DNA from: Tetragonia tetragonoides
Taxonomy: Eukaryota; Streptophyta; Magnoliopsida; Caryophyllales; Aizoaceae
DNA length: 64,000 nt
Assembly (NCBI GenBank): GCA_038025085.1
Contig: CM076140.1
Span: 18,164,001 to 18,228,000 of the forward strand
Direction of reading: 5' to 3'
The position numbers and the translations under genes are program-made. The notes under the pieces are model-generated. The model was not told the DNA's origin. It made no database searches and saw nothing but the letters and a program-made list of their open reading frames with translations. Shown here piece after piece: positions 1-11,171 of the stretch. Position 1 is the first letter of the stretch. Each line of letters starts with the position of its first letter.

Positions 1-213
1 TCAAAATTAAATCCACTTCTACCCATCAAATTTAAACAAATACCATCAAAAGTCTTGGTTTTGAAATTTTATCAAATACCTAATGTGCATGTAGTTAACA
101 AATGTAATAAGGGACATTGTTTTTACTCCAGTTGAGCATAAGGAAATTTGTCAAGTCAAATAAACCATGAACGACAAACAAGCATATATAAAGATACTAA
201 ATTCAATATGAAG
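1..213. other. AT-rich flank, nothing recognised
   Basis: No coding signal, repeat end or RNA gene was seen in this stretch. Confidence 0.5.
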
Positions 214-1231
214 CGCCTATTTGCCAGATGGGTATATTTAATGACCCCCTTTCACCACATTGGTATATTTAAAAACTCCGGTGTCAAATCGGTATTTAAA
301 ACAACACATTAGCGCACATTGGTCCAAAATTTTGCCGCCAGTGACTTAAAAGACTTAAAATTAATTTCTTGTGATTTTTTTTCTTTTCTATATTTTTCTT
401 ATTTTCCTTAAGCTTTTTTAAATTCTTTTTCCCTTTTCATTCTCCCTCATGCCCTATTTTCTTCTATTTATGTTCTACATGGTAACAGATACAATTGAGG
501 TGGATTTGGACTGAAATTTTCGCTCCTAATTTGTCGACTTAATTAGTTGCAGCAAATCAAGGAAGTAAATGGTTGGTTCATGGTTGAATAGGGTGTCCAC
601 TGTTGCAATAGTTTTAGCAGGAGGGTACGTTGTAAAATTGGGTGAAATTCTTTAAAATTTAGATTTCTTTGTGAAATTGTGTGCTTGCTTGATTACGCTT
701 CTAATTGTAATGGGAAGCGTGGCTAGGGAGTTAGAACATAGATCTATATGATCCCATATTTGATACCCACAACTCAATTTCTTTCTCTCTTACTCTCAAT
801 TTTTGTCAAAAATAAACTCTCCTATTTCTCCGTCCTCCCTGCTTGTTCTGTTTCATTGAATCCCTCTAAAAGGCCTAGTGTAGATGGAGACTCAATTGAA
901 AGGAAGACAATGTATTAATGGTGGATTAATGAACCCACTATGGTGAATGAACTCACCACCACGCAAAAAGTAAGAAAGTTGGGAGCAAAATAAGGCAGGA
1001 GAGAGAAGAAGGGAAAAAGAACTAAAAAAAAGTTTAAGCTAAATAAGAAAAGTCTGAAAAAGAAAAAAAATGGCAAGAAATTAATTTTATGTACTTTCCG
1101 TCGCCGACGGCACAATTTTGGGCCAATATGCGCTAATGTGTCATTTTATATACCTATTTGGCATCGGAATTTTTAAATATACCAATGTGGTGAAAGGGGG
1201 TCATTAAATATACCCATCTGGTAATTCGGTG
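214..1231. mobile_element. Non-autonomous DNA transposon with ~125-bp TIRs
   Basis: The segments at about 214-340 and 1109-1231 are inverted copies of each other. Both contain the CCAGATGGGTATATTTAATG block and the CACATTGGTATATTTAAA block. A 5-bp direct repeat, TGAAG, lies just outside each end (209-213 and 1232-1236). The inside is AT-rich and has no transposase. The TIRs resemble those of the element at 1683-2528, so the two belong to one group. Long TIRs suggest a Mutator-like element, but the duplication is shorter than the usual 9 bp, so the superfamily is open. Confidence 0.65.
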
Positions 1232-1682
1232 TGAAGTAACAAATAGAAACACAAAAAAAAAAAAAATGGAATAAAAGACAATGCGCAAAAACTCAGCAAA
1301 ATTTGGAAGAAACTAAATTACCTTGGGGTATTTGGAGGCACATGCAATATCCTTACTCCACGTAGTAGTGGAGGATTTATTATTATGTACTCCCTCCGTC
1401 CTACGTTTACGTTCCCAGTTTCAGTTGGAACATTTTTAGAGTAAGTGTCAATGTCTCTCATGGCGTGACATGTCACGTTAGTTATTATGTGTATATGTGT
1501 AAAGGAGAGACAATTGTCTCAAATATCCACATATGTAACCACCGCCAATTTCTAAAGTAACTAACTTGATCTCTATAAATAGAAAGGCATTATGAGAGAT
1601 AAAGATAAGGAGAATGAGTTTTCTTCTTGGACAAGGAGAAGATGATCTCCTTGGATGGTACAAGGTTGTTGGGGCCAATTAA

Positions 1683-2528
1683 CCAGATTGGTATATAAAA
1701 TGAGGGACATTCGACACATTGGTATATTTTGTTACTCAGGCGACATATGGGTATATTAAAAATACACCGGCGACAAATACACCCAAAAATACTTCGCCGG
1801 AGTAATTTTTTCGTATTTTTGTGTATTATAGTGTTTTCAGTCCAAAAATAGAATTTTTAAACTTCTCCCCTACTTTTCTTTAACTTTTCCCCCTTTTCCC
1901 CTTTTTTTCCTTTGTTCTTCACCATTATCGGAGAGGGAAAGAGAGGCAGGGGAAGAGGTGGTGGTGGTGGCGGCGGCAATGGTGAGAGAGCTTATGGGAG
2001 TGCCTTATGTAACCGATGGAAAGAATTGCTCTATGCATGTCCTTACCGACTGCAACTTCTACAGCTCAATTAAAATTGGGAAGGGGCGTTGAATCGTTGA
2101 TTGTGAATCCCAATTGTTTTGTTATGATTTGCTTGATGGTTGTCACTCCTCTTCATCGCCAAACCAAGGTATTCCATTAATTTTGTTGGAATCAAAGTTA
2201 ATGGCAATTGGCAGCCATTGATGACCACACCACCAGTGGGAAGAGAGAGAAAATGAGGATGGGAGATGAAGTTAAAGGGGGGAAACTAAATAAAAGACCA
2301 AGTACGAGTATGTAGCTAAGTAAAATTCTGGATTTATATTTTATTAGGTTCAAAATGATAGAATTACAGGAAAAAAATGAAAAAACTAATATTTTTTTAT
2401 CAAAAATTACGCCGGTGAAGTATTTTGGGTGTATTTGTCGCTGGTGTATTTTTAAAATACCTATATGTCGCCTGAGTAACAAAATATACCAACGTGTCGA
2501 AGGCCCCTCATTTTATATACCAATCTGG
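1683..2528. mobile_element. Non-autonomous DNA transposon with ~130-bp TIRs
   Basis: Inverted repeats at about 1683-1805 and 2400-2528 begin with CCAGATTGGTATATAAAATG. TTAA lies directly outside both ends (1679-1682 and 2529-2532). It could be a 4-bp target duplication or simply part of the inverted repeat. The interior has a (GGT)n-rich stretch near 1950-1975 and no transposase. The TIR sequence is related to the element at 214-1231. Confidence 0.6.
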
Positions 2529-3600
2529 TTAATTATTAGAAGATGGGCTTATCTTTTTTAATAGTTAAATCATGTCATTATATGATGAAGGATTATATGT
2601 TCATAGATAGTGTACCATGGATATTAGATGATAGATTATCATCTTGTATAAGGCAAATTAACAACACAAACACATTAGTGGAGTATGATTGTGGAGCGAA
2701 CAACATACTCTGTGACTTCTTTGTATCTCGGAAGTTGTTTCGTGTAACCCGCTCGTTCCTAGAGGGTGGAAACTAAACTTTCAGGAAAGTGTACTTGTAC
2801 ATGCCTAGAAGTTATTTCCAAGTTCCTCTTCTTTATTCATATCCAATAATTTTTATACTAATAGTTTCCTTTTTGGTATGTCCCTTGTTTACGTTCACAA
2901 TTCCTTATTTAGTAAACTTTTTGTTATGAAATTACTCTTTACCCTTCACTTAAAAGCTGCTTAGTTTAGATAATTCATCATTAACTTAAATTAAACCCAT
3001 TAACTTAAACTAACTCAACCCATTAAAGTTTAAACCCCCTTCTCTATGTCTCTCTCCTCAATCCATCTCCACAACCATTCACCACCATAATCCCCTCTTT
3101 CCCCAAACCATAAACCACCACCACCACCACCTTCTCATACCACCCTCCATTGCCACCATAATCACCCAAACTAATTTTCTCTCTCCTCGGATCTCTCTCC
3201 CGTACAACCACCACCACCACCACCCAACCTCCGATCTCTCTCCTCTTACTCAACGGTCTCGCCGACGACTCCCATCCACCACCTTTCTTCTCTATTTGTG
3301 AGACTCAACTAATTTCCTCTTTTTATGGCCATCAATTTTCGGTGGTGATGGCCTGGGGGTGGTGTTGTTGGTTTGTGAGTTTTCCGAGGAGAGAGAAAGA
3401 TAGAAGGGGTGGTAGTGGATCTGGTTTTCCGAGGAGAGAGAAACAGGGTGGTGCTTATGGTGGTGGTGGTGGTGGTTGTTAGTTCGTGGGTAGATATGAG
3501 GTGAGAGAAAGAGAGATGGGGGATGGTAGTGCCTAGTGGATCTGATTTTTTGAGGAGAGAGAAAGTGGGTGCTGGTTATGGTGGTGGTGGTGGGTGAGAT

Positions 3601-3601
<1 letters not shown>

Positions 3602-3649
<48 letters not shown>
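3602..3649 (+). repeat. (AG)24 microsatellite
   Basis: An uninterrupted AG run sits in a GGT- and GAGA-rich tract (about 3300-3660). Long reading frames across it, on either strand, are low-complexity artefacts. Confidence 0.95.
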
Positions 3650-3651
<2 letters not shown>

Positions 3652-3893
3652 GATTGTGGGTAATGGAGATATGAGGAGAAAAGAAAAAGAACGGTTGTTC
3701 ATGGTGGCTGGATGGGTGGGTACGGGTAATGGGTTAAAGGGAGGGGGAGAGAGAATGAGTTGTTTAAGGGAGGAGAGAGAATCAAAAGGCAACATTAGAG
3801 AAGAGCTTGCTTGGAAAGTCAATGCCAAAGTTTATTCTTAGTAAAACCCGTGCCAAATGAGACTGTGAACGTAAACACGGGACGGAGGGAGTA

Positions 3894-4510
3894 TTATTAT
3901 TTTCCTAAACTGTTCACTTCTAATTGTGCTCATTTCATATTCATATGAAACATTTCGGAAAATATTAATTCTCAAAGCAAGTACATGTAGAAAAATATTT
4001 CGAATCCTTTGTTTTCTATTTGTCAACTTAATAAAAGGCAGATCTAAATTTCATGTCTTAATTTTCATAGATCAGTCCAACAAGTCACTAAGGAGGTAAG
4101 GAACTTGCATGAAGAGAATGAGCATAGAAGTGGCAGATAGTAATGTCACTTATCCATTTGGTTGACAAATGACATATACTTGCCAATTCCAACAAACCAA
4201 CCAGATATTTAGTATTAGGCAAGTTTCTAACCGATCTTTTACTTTACGCAACTCTCAAACGGTTAAATCGGGTTAGACAAGCGTCGCTACTGCGATTGAT
4301 GATTGATTCCGCAAAATTTTTAACCCCCCTTAGCCGCTTTTTATATAGATAAAGATTAAGCCCTATCAATGATATGTTTTTTTTATTGTGGGGTACCAAT
4401 GAGATGCTAATAGTATCTCCGATGCTACAAATTTTCAAAGGTATTTTTTTTGACACATCTTTAATATTAAAACTTTATTTATACAAATCTCTATTTTATA
4501 ATGTTACAAA
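3894..4510. other. No recognised feature
   Basis: AT-rich sequence between the mariner-like element and the next terminal-repeat candidate. No gene, LTR or repeat end was seen. Confidence 0.4.
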
Positions 4511-4517
4511 CTTTTAT

Positions 4518-5086
4518 GGCAGTGGCGGCTCTACGTTGTAATAAGGGTGGGCAATTGTATACCCTGAAATAAATAAAAACTATCAGTTTTGTTTCACAAC
4601 TATAATAAAAGCGTAGTTTGTTGGCCAAATGTAGAATAGATTACATGTGATACTGGTCATAGGTTCAAAATTCTTGTAGAGTCCACTTTCTATATTAGTA
4701 TTTTGGACTTCTCTTATTTTACATAACTTTTGAGTATTAGTGATTTGTATTACCAAACTTAAATTGTATATATGTAGTTGAATGAAACTTAAACTTTGTC
4801 AATTAAAAAATATTTATTGTTAAGTTTAACTTCAATTTAGAAAATTAAATATGGATCTTATAAGTATTCATTTTCTTCCTTACCGATTCATCATTTTAGT
4901 GTTCCTCCTTAATAATGTTTTTGGTCCGATATTGTGTGTATAGTTATTTTTGTTCAAAGAAATTTGTGGTTCACATTTTTTTGTGTGTGTTATTTGTTGT
5001 TGGGCATCGCCTTGAAAATGGTTCGGATTACTCATTCTTTATTAGAATTGTGCATACCCGATTTATAAATCCTGGATCGCCACTAC
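4518..5086. mobile_element. Possible small TIR element (AGTGGCG ends)
   Basis: The segment starts with AGTGGCGGCTCTACG and ends with an inverted ATCGCCACT; inside each end lies a CATACCC/GTATACCC-like block. Plant non-autonomous elements often have such AGTGGCGGATCCAGG-type termini. I found no convincing target duplication, so this call is tentative. Confidence 0.35.
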
Positions 5087-5289
5087 TCTAAGGGGTTCTT
5101 TTGCATGTGCACATTATAACCTATAAACCTGGCTTGACTAGATAAACCACGTTGTACAAACTTGAGATTTTTAGATTTATCACTACGGGGACGAGGTTTT
5201 CACACGAGGTCTTTCCACAAAACTCTCATAAAAACCCTACTTTGAAGATGTTGTAAATTTTACCTACGGAATACGGACCCAGAGGTATA

Positions 5290-5815
5290 CTTCTGATTTC
5301 ACGCGCCCCTTTCTCCACCTCGCCAAACCGCCATCTGAAACTCGCAGGGGCATATATGCAGCAGCGCGGCTAGGAGTCTAATGGGAAGATAAGGAAGTTA
5401 TCTTCCCTAGCTGATGTGGCATCTAATAAGTTTATACTAAACTTGATCTTAGCTTCCATCTAGCATCCGATTGGGTTGAAAGTGTCATTTTGAAATACCA
5501 CCTTGTTACGCTCTGCCCAAATGCCACAAAGAAGCAGTAATGACTTAATAATTAGCAGTCATATCAAATTTTATGATTAGGTCCGAGCATGGGGAACATG
5601 CCAAAAGATTAGACGCATGCGCTACTTGCTCTAACCAACCACACTCATATGGTCGAGATTAAACAAGCTTAGTTTTGAGGCACTCAACAAATAGGTGATC
5701 CATATCTTCGTTCGATCCATTATAAAGGGGACAAATGCACAACTAATGGGATATCACGATTATTAACCAGCGTCTTCCTAATAGTTAAAGACTTGTGACA
5801 CATTTTCCAGAAAAA
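5290..5815 (-). mobile_element. LINE fragment, zf-RVT end, degraded
   Basis: Reading the minus strand gives CPLYNGSNEDMDHLFVEC and, in another frame, CGIWAERNKVVFQN. The Cys-x2-Cys ... His-x4-Cys pattern and the xWxERN block are characteristic of the zinc-binding domain at the end of plant L1-type ORF2. Stops and frameshifts separate the pieces, so this is a dead remnant. It is diverged from the LINEs in the right half of the window. Confidence 0.65.
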
Positions 5816-6416
5816 AATATGATATTAGGAGGTATATACTATTATATAGGTTAATTAGTAGAATTTGTATAGATTTAGCAAATAAACTGGCTGAATAATT
5901 ATGAAGTGTTACTGAGAATGCTGGTGAACATTTTTACTCTAAATGGTCATTTAGACATGGATCTCGGTATCTTAATCTCTTCTATGGAATGATTGTGAAC
6001 TTTTATTTGGTATTATTTTCCCATTTGTTTGTGCAAGTTATTGGTCTCTTTTGATTTGAATTGGAGGCTCAAATAATGTGACTCATCATCATTTGCCGCT
6101 GCAAGTGTTGATATTTGTGGAAACGTAAAATGGAATTTGTGGTGCAAAACCTGTCAAAATTTCTTATTGAGATCCTAGACTTGCTCATGACATTAACTAC
6201 GTCCTATGTTTTTGGAGCCACAACCTCCATGGGGGCGCCGAGTGATTTTCTTCGACAGAATTGCTAGGACCAAAGACTTCATCGGGGTTTGGCACCGACA
6301 ACCAAGGGACGCCTCTATCGGTAACGTCCAAGGGGGATATTTGTTCGCCTTTGCATGGGTGATAAAGATATACAGAGAACTATGGTGGACGCGGAGGGGT
6401 TTGTTGAACTTTGGTT
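5816..6416. other. No recognised feature
   Basis: A plus-strand open frame runs through 6206-6416 into the GA repeat. I recognise no domain in it and there is no supporting gene structure. Confidence 0.35.

Positions 6417-6418
<2 letters not shown>

Positions 6419-6484
<66 letters not shown>
6419..6484 (+). repeat. (GA)n microsatellite, ~33 units
   Basis: An uninterrupted GA dinucleotide run. Arg-Glu repeat frames here are artefacts of the repeat. Confidence 0.95.
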
Positions 6485-6487
<3 letters not shown>

Positions 6488-6489
6488 TT

Positions 6490-7204
6490 ATTAGGTTTCA
6501 CTAAGTTAGTGTGAGTGAGACTATGTTAAGTGGATTGCCTAGTAAGCCCTTAATTTATGTTCCATATCAACATCCCCAAATTATATTTAAACTGATTTGT
6601 CATGCCACATCGACAATAATGAAAGACAATTTCATAAATTGTCTTCCTATTGGACTCCAAGAATTAGGGATATGAAGTTAAAGAGGTCTGATAAATACTG
6701 ACATGTGGTGTGATGCTGATGGTATGATGATGATAATGATGATGTTGTGCCCCTTGTTTCATTTTAGATTCAGATTTTTTTTTTCTTTTGTTTTTATAAT
6801 AGCGAAAAAGGAGGACCTTCACCTAGTTCACTTCATGTTCTGATCCATGGACTAGTCAATTTAGTCTGAACCGACCCGAATTGTATGACATTTGGTCCAA
6901 TCTACGGTCAATCTATTTTTGATAAAATGGTCCCTGATCCGAATCACATGGACGATGGACAAGACCGTGGACCAAAATTATATAATTAAAGTATTGAATT
7001 AGTCCATATATTATGAACTATTAGTGGATTTCGTCATAGCTTACTGTACTTTGACCAAATATTAATTAAAACTAAATCTCTTATGAGGCGGCCTCAAGGT
7101 GAGGCAACCTCAATAACCAAGCATATCGTTAGCATGACGTCATGCATGTATGAGATGCCTCACCTTGATTTCGCCCCATACAAGTTTTTGTGTTAATTAA
7201 ATTA
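6490..7204. other. No recognised gene
   Basis: AT-rich, with a short GGTCC/TGGACC-rich patch around 6840-6970 that resembles one near 22,240-22,370. Both may be pieces of the same unnamed repeat. Confidence 0.35.
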
Positions 7205-7385
7205 CTCCCTCAGTTACAAATAAATGTATACGTTGTTGTTTTTCTTGAAAAATTCGATGAAAATAATCCTAAGTTTGAGCGGTCTGACAAAAACAATTTC
7301 AAGTTTCAAGTTAAACGAAAATAACCCAAGTTGTAACTTTTGTCACAAAAATGGACCGTTATATCACGCCGTCCAATTTCGTACC
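7205..7385 (+). repeat. Dispersed repeat, inverted copy at 21.83-22.03 kb
   Basis: The block containing AAATTCGATGAAAATAATCC and CCCAAGTTGTAACTTTTGTC recurs inverted at about 21,830-21,967. A shorter related copy lies at 21,073-21,155. It begins with TACTCCCTC, as Stowaway-type termini do, but I could not pair its ends. Confidence 0.5.
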
Positions 7386-7649
7386 TATTAGTGCAAATGA
7401 AACCTATTTATTGTTAATCATTACATTATAAAATTTTATTAATAACTAATGGTAAAAAAAATTAAGAAAAAATATTTTTAATAAGCCCCCACATGAAATC
7501 ATACTTCTCTCCTCTCACCATTTCAGTCACCATCCCACCACCGTCAAATTTTAATCAAAACATCTCTACTACTATTTGTATGAATAGTTGGGCTTGAGGG
7601 GAGTGAGAGTGAGAGTGAGAGCACAACGTTCGCTTTATACGGTTGTTGC

Positions 7650-7655
<6 letters not shown>

Positions 7656-7707
<52 letters not shown>
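7656..7707 (+). repeat. (TG)26 microsatellite
   Basis: A perfect TG run of 52 bp preceded by ATATA. Confidence 0.97.
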
Positions 7708-7708
<1 letters not shown>

Positions 7709-8423
7709 CTTTGCTGATGTTGGCAAGAGTCTAAGTGGTTCTTGTGTGGGATCGAATCAAAGAAAGGGAAAACAAACTCGTGTTTTGTGTGCTTACAAAA
7801 ACAAGTAATTGTAAGCGTGAAAGTTATATATGGACTATAGTTGAGCCTCATTTATTGTGATTAAATGTTGTTCCTTTGATCTGAAAACCGTTAGGGGTTT
7901 TTGTGAGTTTATTAAATAATTTATAAATACTTGGGAACATAGTGTGGATATTTGGATGGTATTTGTAGTTCACGACATGTTACAAAATTCATTAATTTTT
8001 TTTTGGTTCGTTCTTTAATATTGTAAATTGTGGTATATTAATAGTTAATATATTATATTCCCTACAACGGAATTACAATTTGATTGATAAGTTGATATAT
8101 ATATGGAGAACATGTGAAGGAAGTTGTACAACTATATTTATAAATATTGTTGGTGTTCTCAATATAATGTGGTCGAACCGAATTCTGTAAGAATGTGGGG
8201 GTAACTAGTTTAAAATTAGTCTACCATAATCTTTATAGGATTTTATGGGACCTAAAAGTTTAAGATATTTATGTATATAGCTTTTATGCCACTAAAATGC
8301 TACATATACAAATCCTAGAGATGGTTTGAGCATACAAATGACTATAGTGAAATCATTTATTATTCTTGTCATGTGCAAAGGATAAGCTAATATTTGGCAT
8401 TAAGTATGAAGGTAGATAAAATC
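7708..8423. other. No recognised feature
   Basis: AT-rich flank of the copia element. No gene signal was seen. Confidence 0.4.
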
Positions 8424-8428
8424 ATATA

Positions 8429-8728
8429 TGTTATAAGAATAAAACAAAACATGTGAATGGTTCATCAGGAGTTAATCCATCCAGCCAATGCATGCAAGAG
8501 GTAAGTTTACTTACACCAACCTATGCATGTAAAGATAGAATCTAACCCATGCATGTACGAAGTAGCTTCTAATAGGGTGTTTGTATATGCATGTAACATG
8601 TGAACCCGGGATGGATAATTGGTTGTAACTTCTACCCATGGGATCTATAAATACCCTGGGTTGTAAACGTTTTTGGTATGCAATCAAATCATCTTATTCC
8701 CATCTCTAAAAGCTTCTAGTTTACAACA
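8429..8728 (+). repeat. 5' LTR of copia element
   Basis: It starts TGTTATAAGAATAAAAC and ends TTTACAACA (TG...CA). It carries the promoter-like CTATAAATACCC near 8647-8660. Its length equals that of the 3' LTR exactly. Confidence 0.93.
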
Positions 8729-8750
8729 CGTTAGCAGCATGGGTAGCTCT
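8729..8750 (+). promoter_or_regulatory. Putative primer-binding site region
   Basis: CGTTAGCAGCATGGGTAGC directly follows the 5' LTR, where the tRNA primer anneals in LTR retrotransposons. It resembles the TTATCAGCACG type seen behind many plant copia LTRs. I assigned it by position and could not check the primer tRNA. Confidence 0.5.
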
Positions 8751-8805
8751 ACAAAAGTCTTTTTAGCAAAAGATAAATACCAAATTTTTCAATATCTTTG
8801 AGTTT

Positions 8806-9192
8806 ATGAGCAGTGAATGCCACTTTAATAAAGGCAACCGCAAACTAAGCTCAAAACAAAATTACTTTACATTATTACTCTCAGAGAAAAACCGTTTAGT
8901 TATCAACATCTCTCACGACATGGATCAACCAAGTAGTGGGATCAACACCGTTGTGAGTTGTGTCAGTAATTCTTGTGTCTACCTCATCATTAAGCATAAC
9001 CACTTATCTGTTTATGTCGAACCACCTCAAAACCAACCTCCGGTTAATACCTCAGAGTCCCAAGCCAATGAACCTTCTCTACCCACTATAGATTTGAACC
9101 AACCAGTACCAAACCACCGCCAACTCTCAGACGAGAGTAATGTTGCGGGACCATCTAACCAACAAAAGAAGAGGGAGGAGGAGGTCACTTAG
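8806..9192 (+). CDS. Unidentified 128-aa leader ORF in copia element
   Basis: An open frame of 128 codons lies between the 5' LTR and gag. Its C-terminal half is rich in Pro, Asn, Gln and Ser (for example QNQPPVNTSESQANEPSLP) and it ends in a short charged tail. I recognise no domain. Its position in the untranslated leader, far upstream of gag, suggests captured or inserted sequence rather than a standard copia gene. Whether it is translated is unknown. Confidence 0.3.
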   Translation: MSSECHFNKGNRKLSSKQNYFTLLLSEKNRLVINISHDMDQPSSGINTVVSCVSNSCVYLIIKHNHLSVYVEPPQNQPPVNTSESQANEPSLPTIDLNQPVPNHRQLSDESNVAGPSNQQKKREEEVT

Positions 9193-9700
9193 TCCGAACC
9201 AGCTCAAGCCGAGTGTACTTTTGGGCCATTTTTCGGCCAATAACTACCAGAGGACGTGACCAGCCACCATGGCTGGCGGCCCAACTGGGTCGAACATGAC
9301 TGAAAGGAAGGAGCGGCCAAGCAATAAAATAGGAGAAGTATCAGGTAAGTAGTTAAATAAATTTGGCTCCGGCGACACAAAGTCGGCCACCATGGCCGGC
9401 GGCCTCATAGGCTACTAAACCGGCAGCATCAACTAATGCTGCCATAGTGTCACCCTGCTAGTAAGTGAAGTAACCAGAAAACCCCAAGAGGCCCTAGACC
9501 TCCGGCGACCAAGATTGGACGCGAGGAACTCCGGTCGGTGAAGCAATTTATATTAAAGGAAAAGCAGACCTTTGGTCTCAAGGATAGAGTACAGTAGGGG
9601 AGAAAACTAAGAGAAGGCTATATAAACATATAGGCAATTCAACAGTATTTGAACCAAACCAAGAGGCTCAGCTTGAAGACTATAAAAAAATATTGGAGTT
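9193..9700. other. Copia leader, GC-richer segment, no gene
   Basis: It contains two similar blocks (GCCACCATGGCTGGCGGCC near 9262 and GCCACCATGGCCGGCGGCC near 9385). These suggest a local duplication of the leader. No reading frame is supported. Confidence 0.4.
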
Positions 9701-9701
9701 T

Positions 9702-10200
9702 TTTTTTTTTTTTTTTGAGGGGAAAATAAATTCCATTAATCAAAAGCCATACGACACTTACAAGAAGGTCTGAATTCAACAAGAAATAGATCTAAAACAT
9801 CAGAATACATTCGAATGAAAAAGCTATGTAGCACTAGAAATTCAACAATTCCGACCGGCTTCCATTTAATTGTTGTTTTCCATATTACAGTCTCTTCGCG
9901 GAAGCCTCTGCTATAGCTTTGAATTCTTTGATCCGACATAGTAGAACACCTCTTGATAGAATAGATCTGCCAAAGTACCATACAAACGACAAAACGAAAA
10001 ACTAACAATACTCTCAAAAAGTGAGAGACAGTCGAACCCAACGAAAGGGACAAACTAACCCTCACAAATGGAGAGACTGATATTATTCAACATAAAACTA
10101 GATAACTGAACAAAACAATAAAACAAAAAGAATTGGGGCTTACCATTAGCAAAGAATCGCTAATGGCAGCCCCTGAACCAAAAGGGGGCTAGGGTTTTTT
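9702..10200 (-). mobile_element. Possible poly(A)-tailed insertion, reverse orientation
   Basis: A run of about 17 T at 9702-9718 is followed by a CCATTAATCAAAAGCC block, the pattern of a minus-strand retroposed sequence with its tail to the left. The minus strand is open for 110 codons (10065-9736), with no domain I recognise. It lies inside the copia leader, so it would be a nested insertion. I could not find a target duplication. Confidence 0.35.
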
Positions 10201-11171
10201 TCAGGGGGAAGGAGAGAGAGAAAAAGGGGAAGAGATGATTTCTTATAAGGAACACAAAAGACAAAAACATTGGAGTTAGATGAGATAAAAATGCTCGTAA
10301 AATGAAAATGCAGAGCCAAAGTTTATTTTGACCAGAATAGTTGTGGGAAATGAAGAGGCAATATTATTTTTCCTCTTTCCCTAAGTGGGTATTACTTTTA
10401 AAGCATTGTCTTATCTAACCTTTTATTATGTTTCCAATGCCTTTTAGTTTTTTACCCAGCATGTTTTCTTTCCCATTTTTCTTAGCATTAGCAATTAGAT
10501 TTCCTAAGTGTGAGCAGGCAAGTTTGTAGTAACCCGTAAGTTTGTAGTATCTGTAATTGCCACTTGCCCAGACTACTTTTATTACTTGCTCTAATTCATG
10601 TTTCTTTATTTCCTCTTTTCTATACAATTGCATTATTAAAATTATTCTACAGTATGGTGACATTGTCTTTAACAATCATTTCCTAAGTCTTCTTATCTCT
10701 TTGCTCATTTTATACTAGCTACGTAGGACCAGTAACATTGACATGTTTATTAATCACCTATTCTCTTACTATACACACTTGTTATTAGTTAGTTATCCTT
10801 ACTTCACTAAGCACTATTAAATGCTTGTTTTTAATTACAGTATGTTTTGTTTCATTGTTTTTATAATACTTATTATGATATGACTTACCATTTACTTAAT
10901 TAATTAATATTACTTTCAAAATTAGTTATACTCCAATAATCAGAATACTTTTACCCTTGTCAAACTCAACTTTACAAAATAAGACTAAACAATTGTTAAT
11001 ATAAAAAGAAATATAAAATCAAGATAAAACCACGGAAAGAGTAATCGAACCCCTGACCATGATTTAGAATCAAGTATCTAGGACCATCTCGATTTATATT
11101 CCCGTGGTGACATTTTTATACTCCATAATATTTATATACTCTTAACTGTTTTACTTTGTTTATGATCAGCA
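10201..11171. other. Copia leader, AT-rich, no gene recognised
   Basis: No domain or strong reading frame was seen before the gag start at 11172. Confidence 0.4.

Larger units (their letters stand above)
1390..3891. mobile_element. Stowaway/mariner-like element with TA duplication
   Basis: The left end, CTCCCTCCGTCC followed by a GTTTACGTTC block, has an inverted partner at 3843-3891. The dinucleotide TA flanks both ends (1388-1389 and 3892-3893). The pair shares about 40 imperfect positions. No transposase was seen. A second, decayed left-type end near 2866-2900 (GTTTACGTTCACA) could be the true partner of the right end, which would make the element about 1 kb. The element at 1683-2528 lies inside it. 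Confidence 0.5.

Noticed and set aside
3292..3841. 178-codon and 90-codon frames over the GA/GGT-rich tract
   Set aside because: Low-complexity translation on both strands with no gene structure.
6193..6514. Two 102-codon frames, one Arg-Glu and one Ser-Leu rich
   Set aside because: The repetitive parts come from the (GA)n run, and the rest has no recognised domain.
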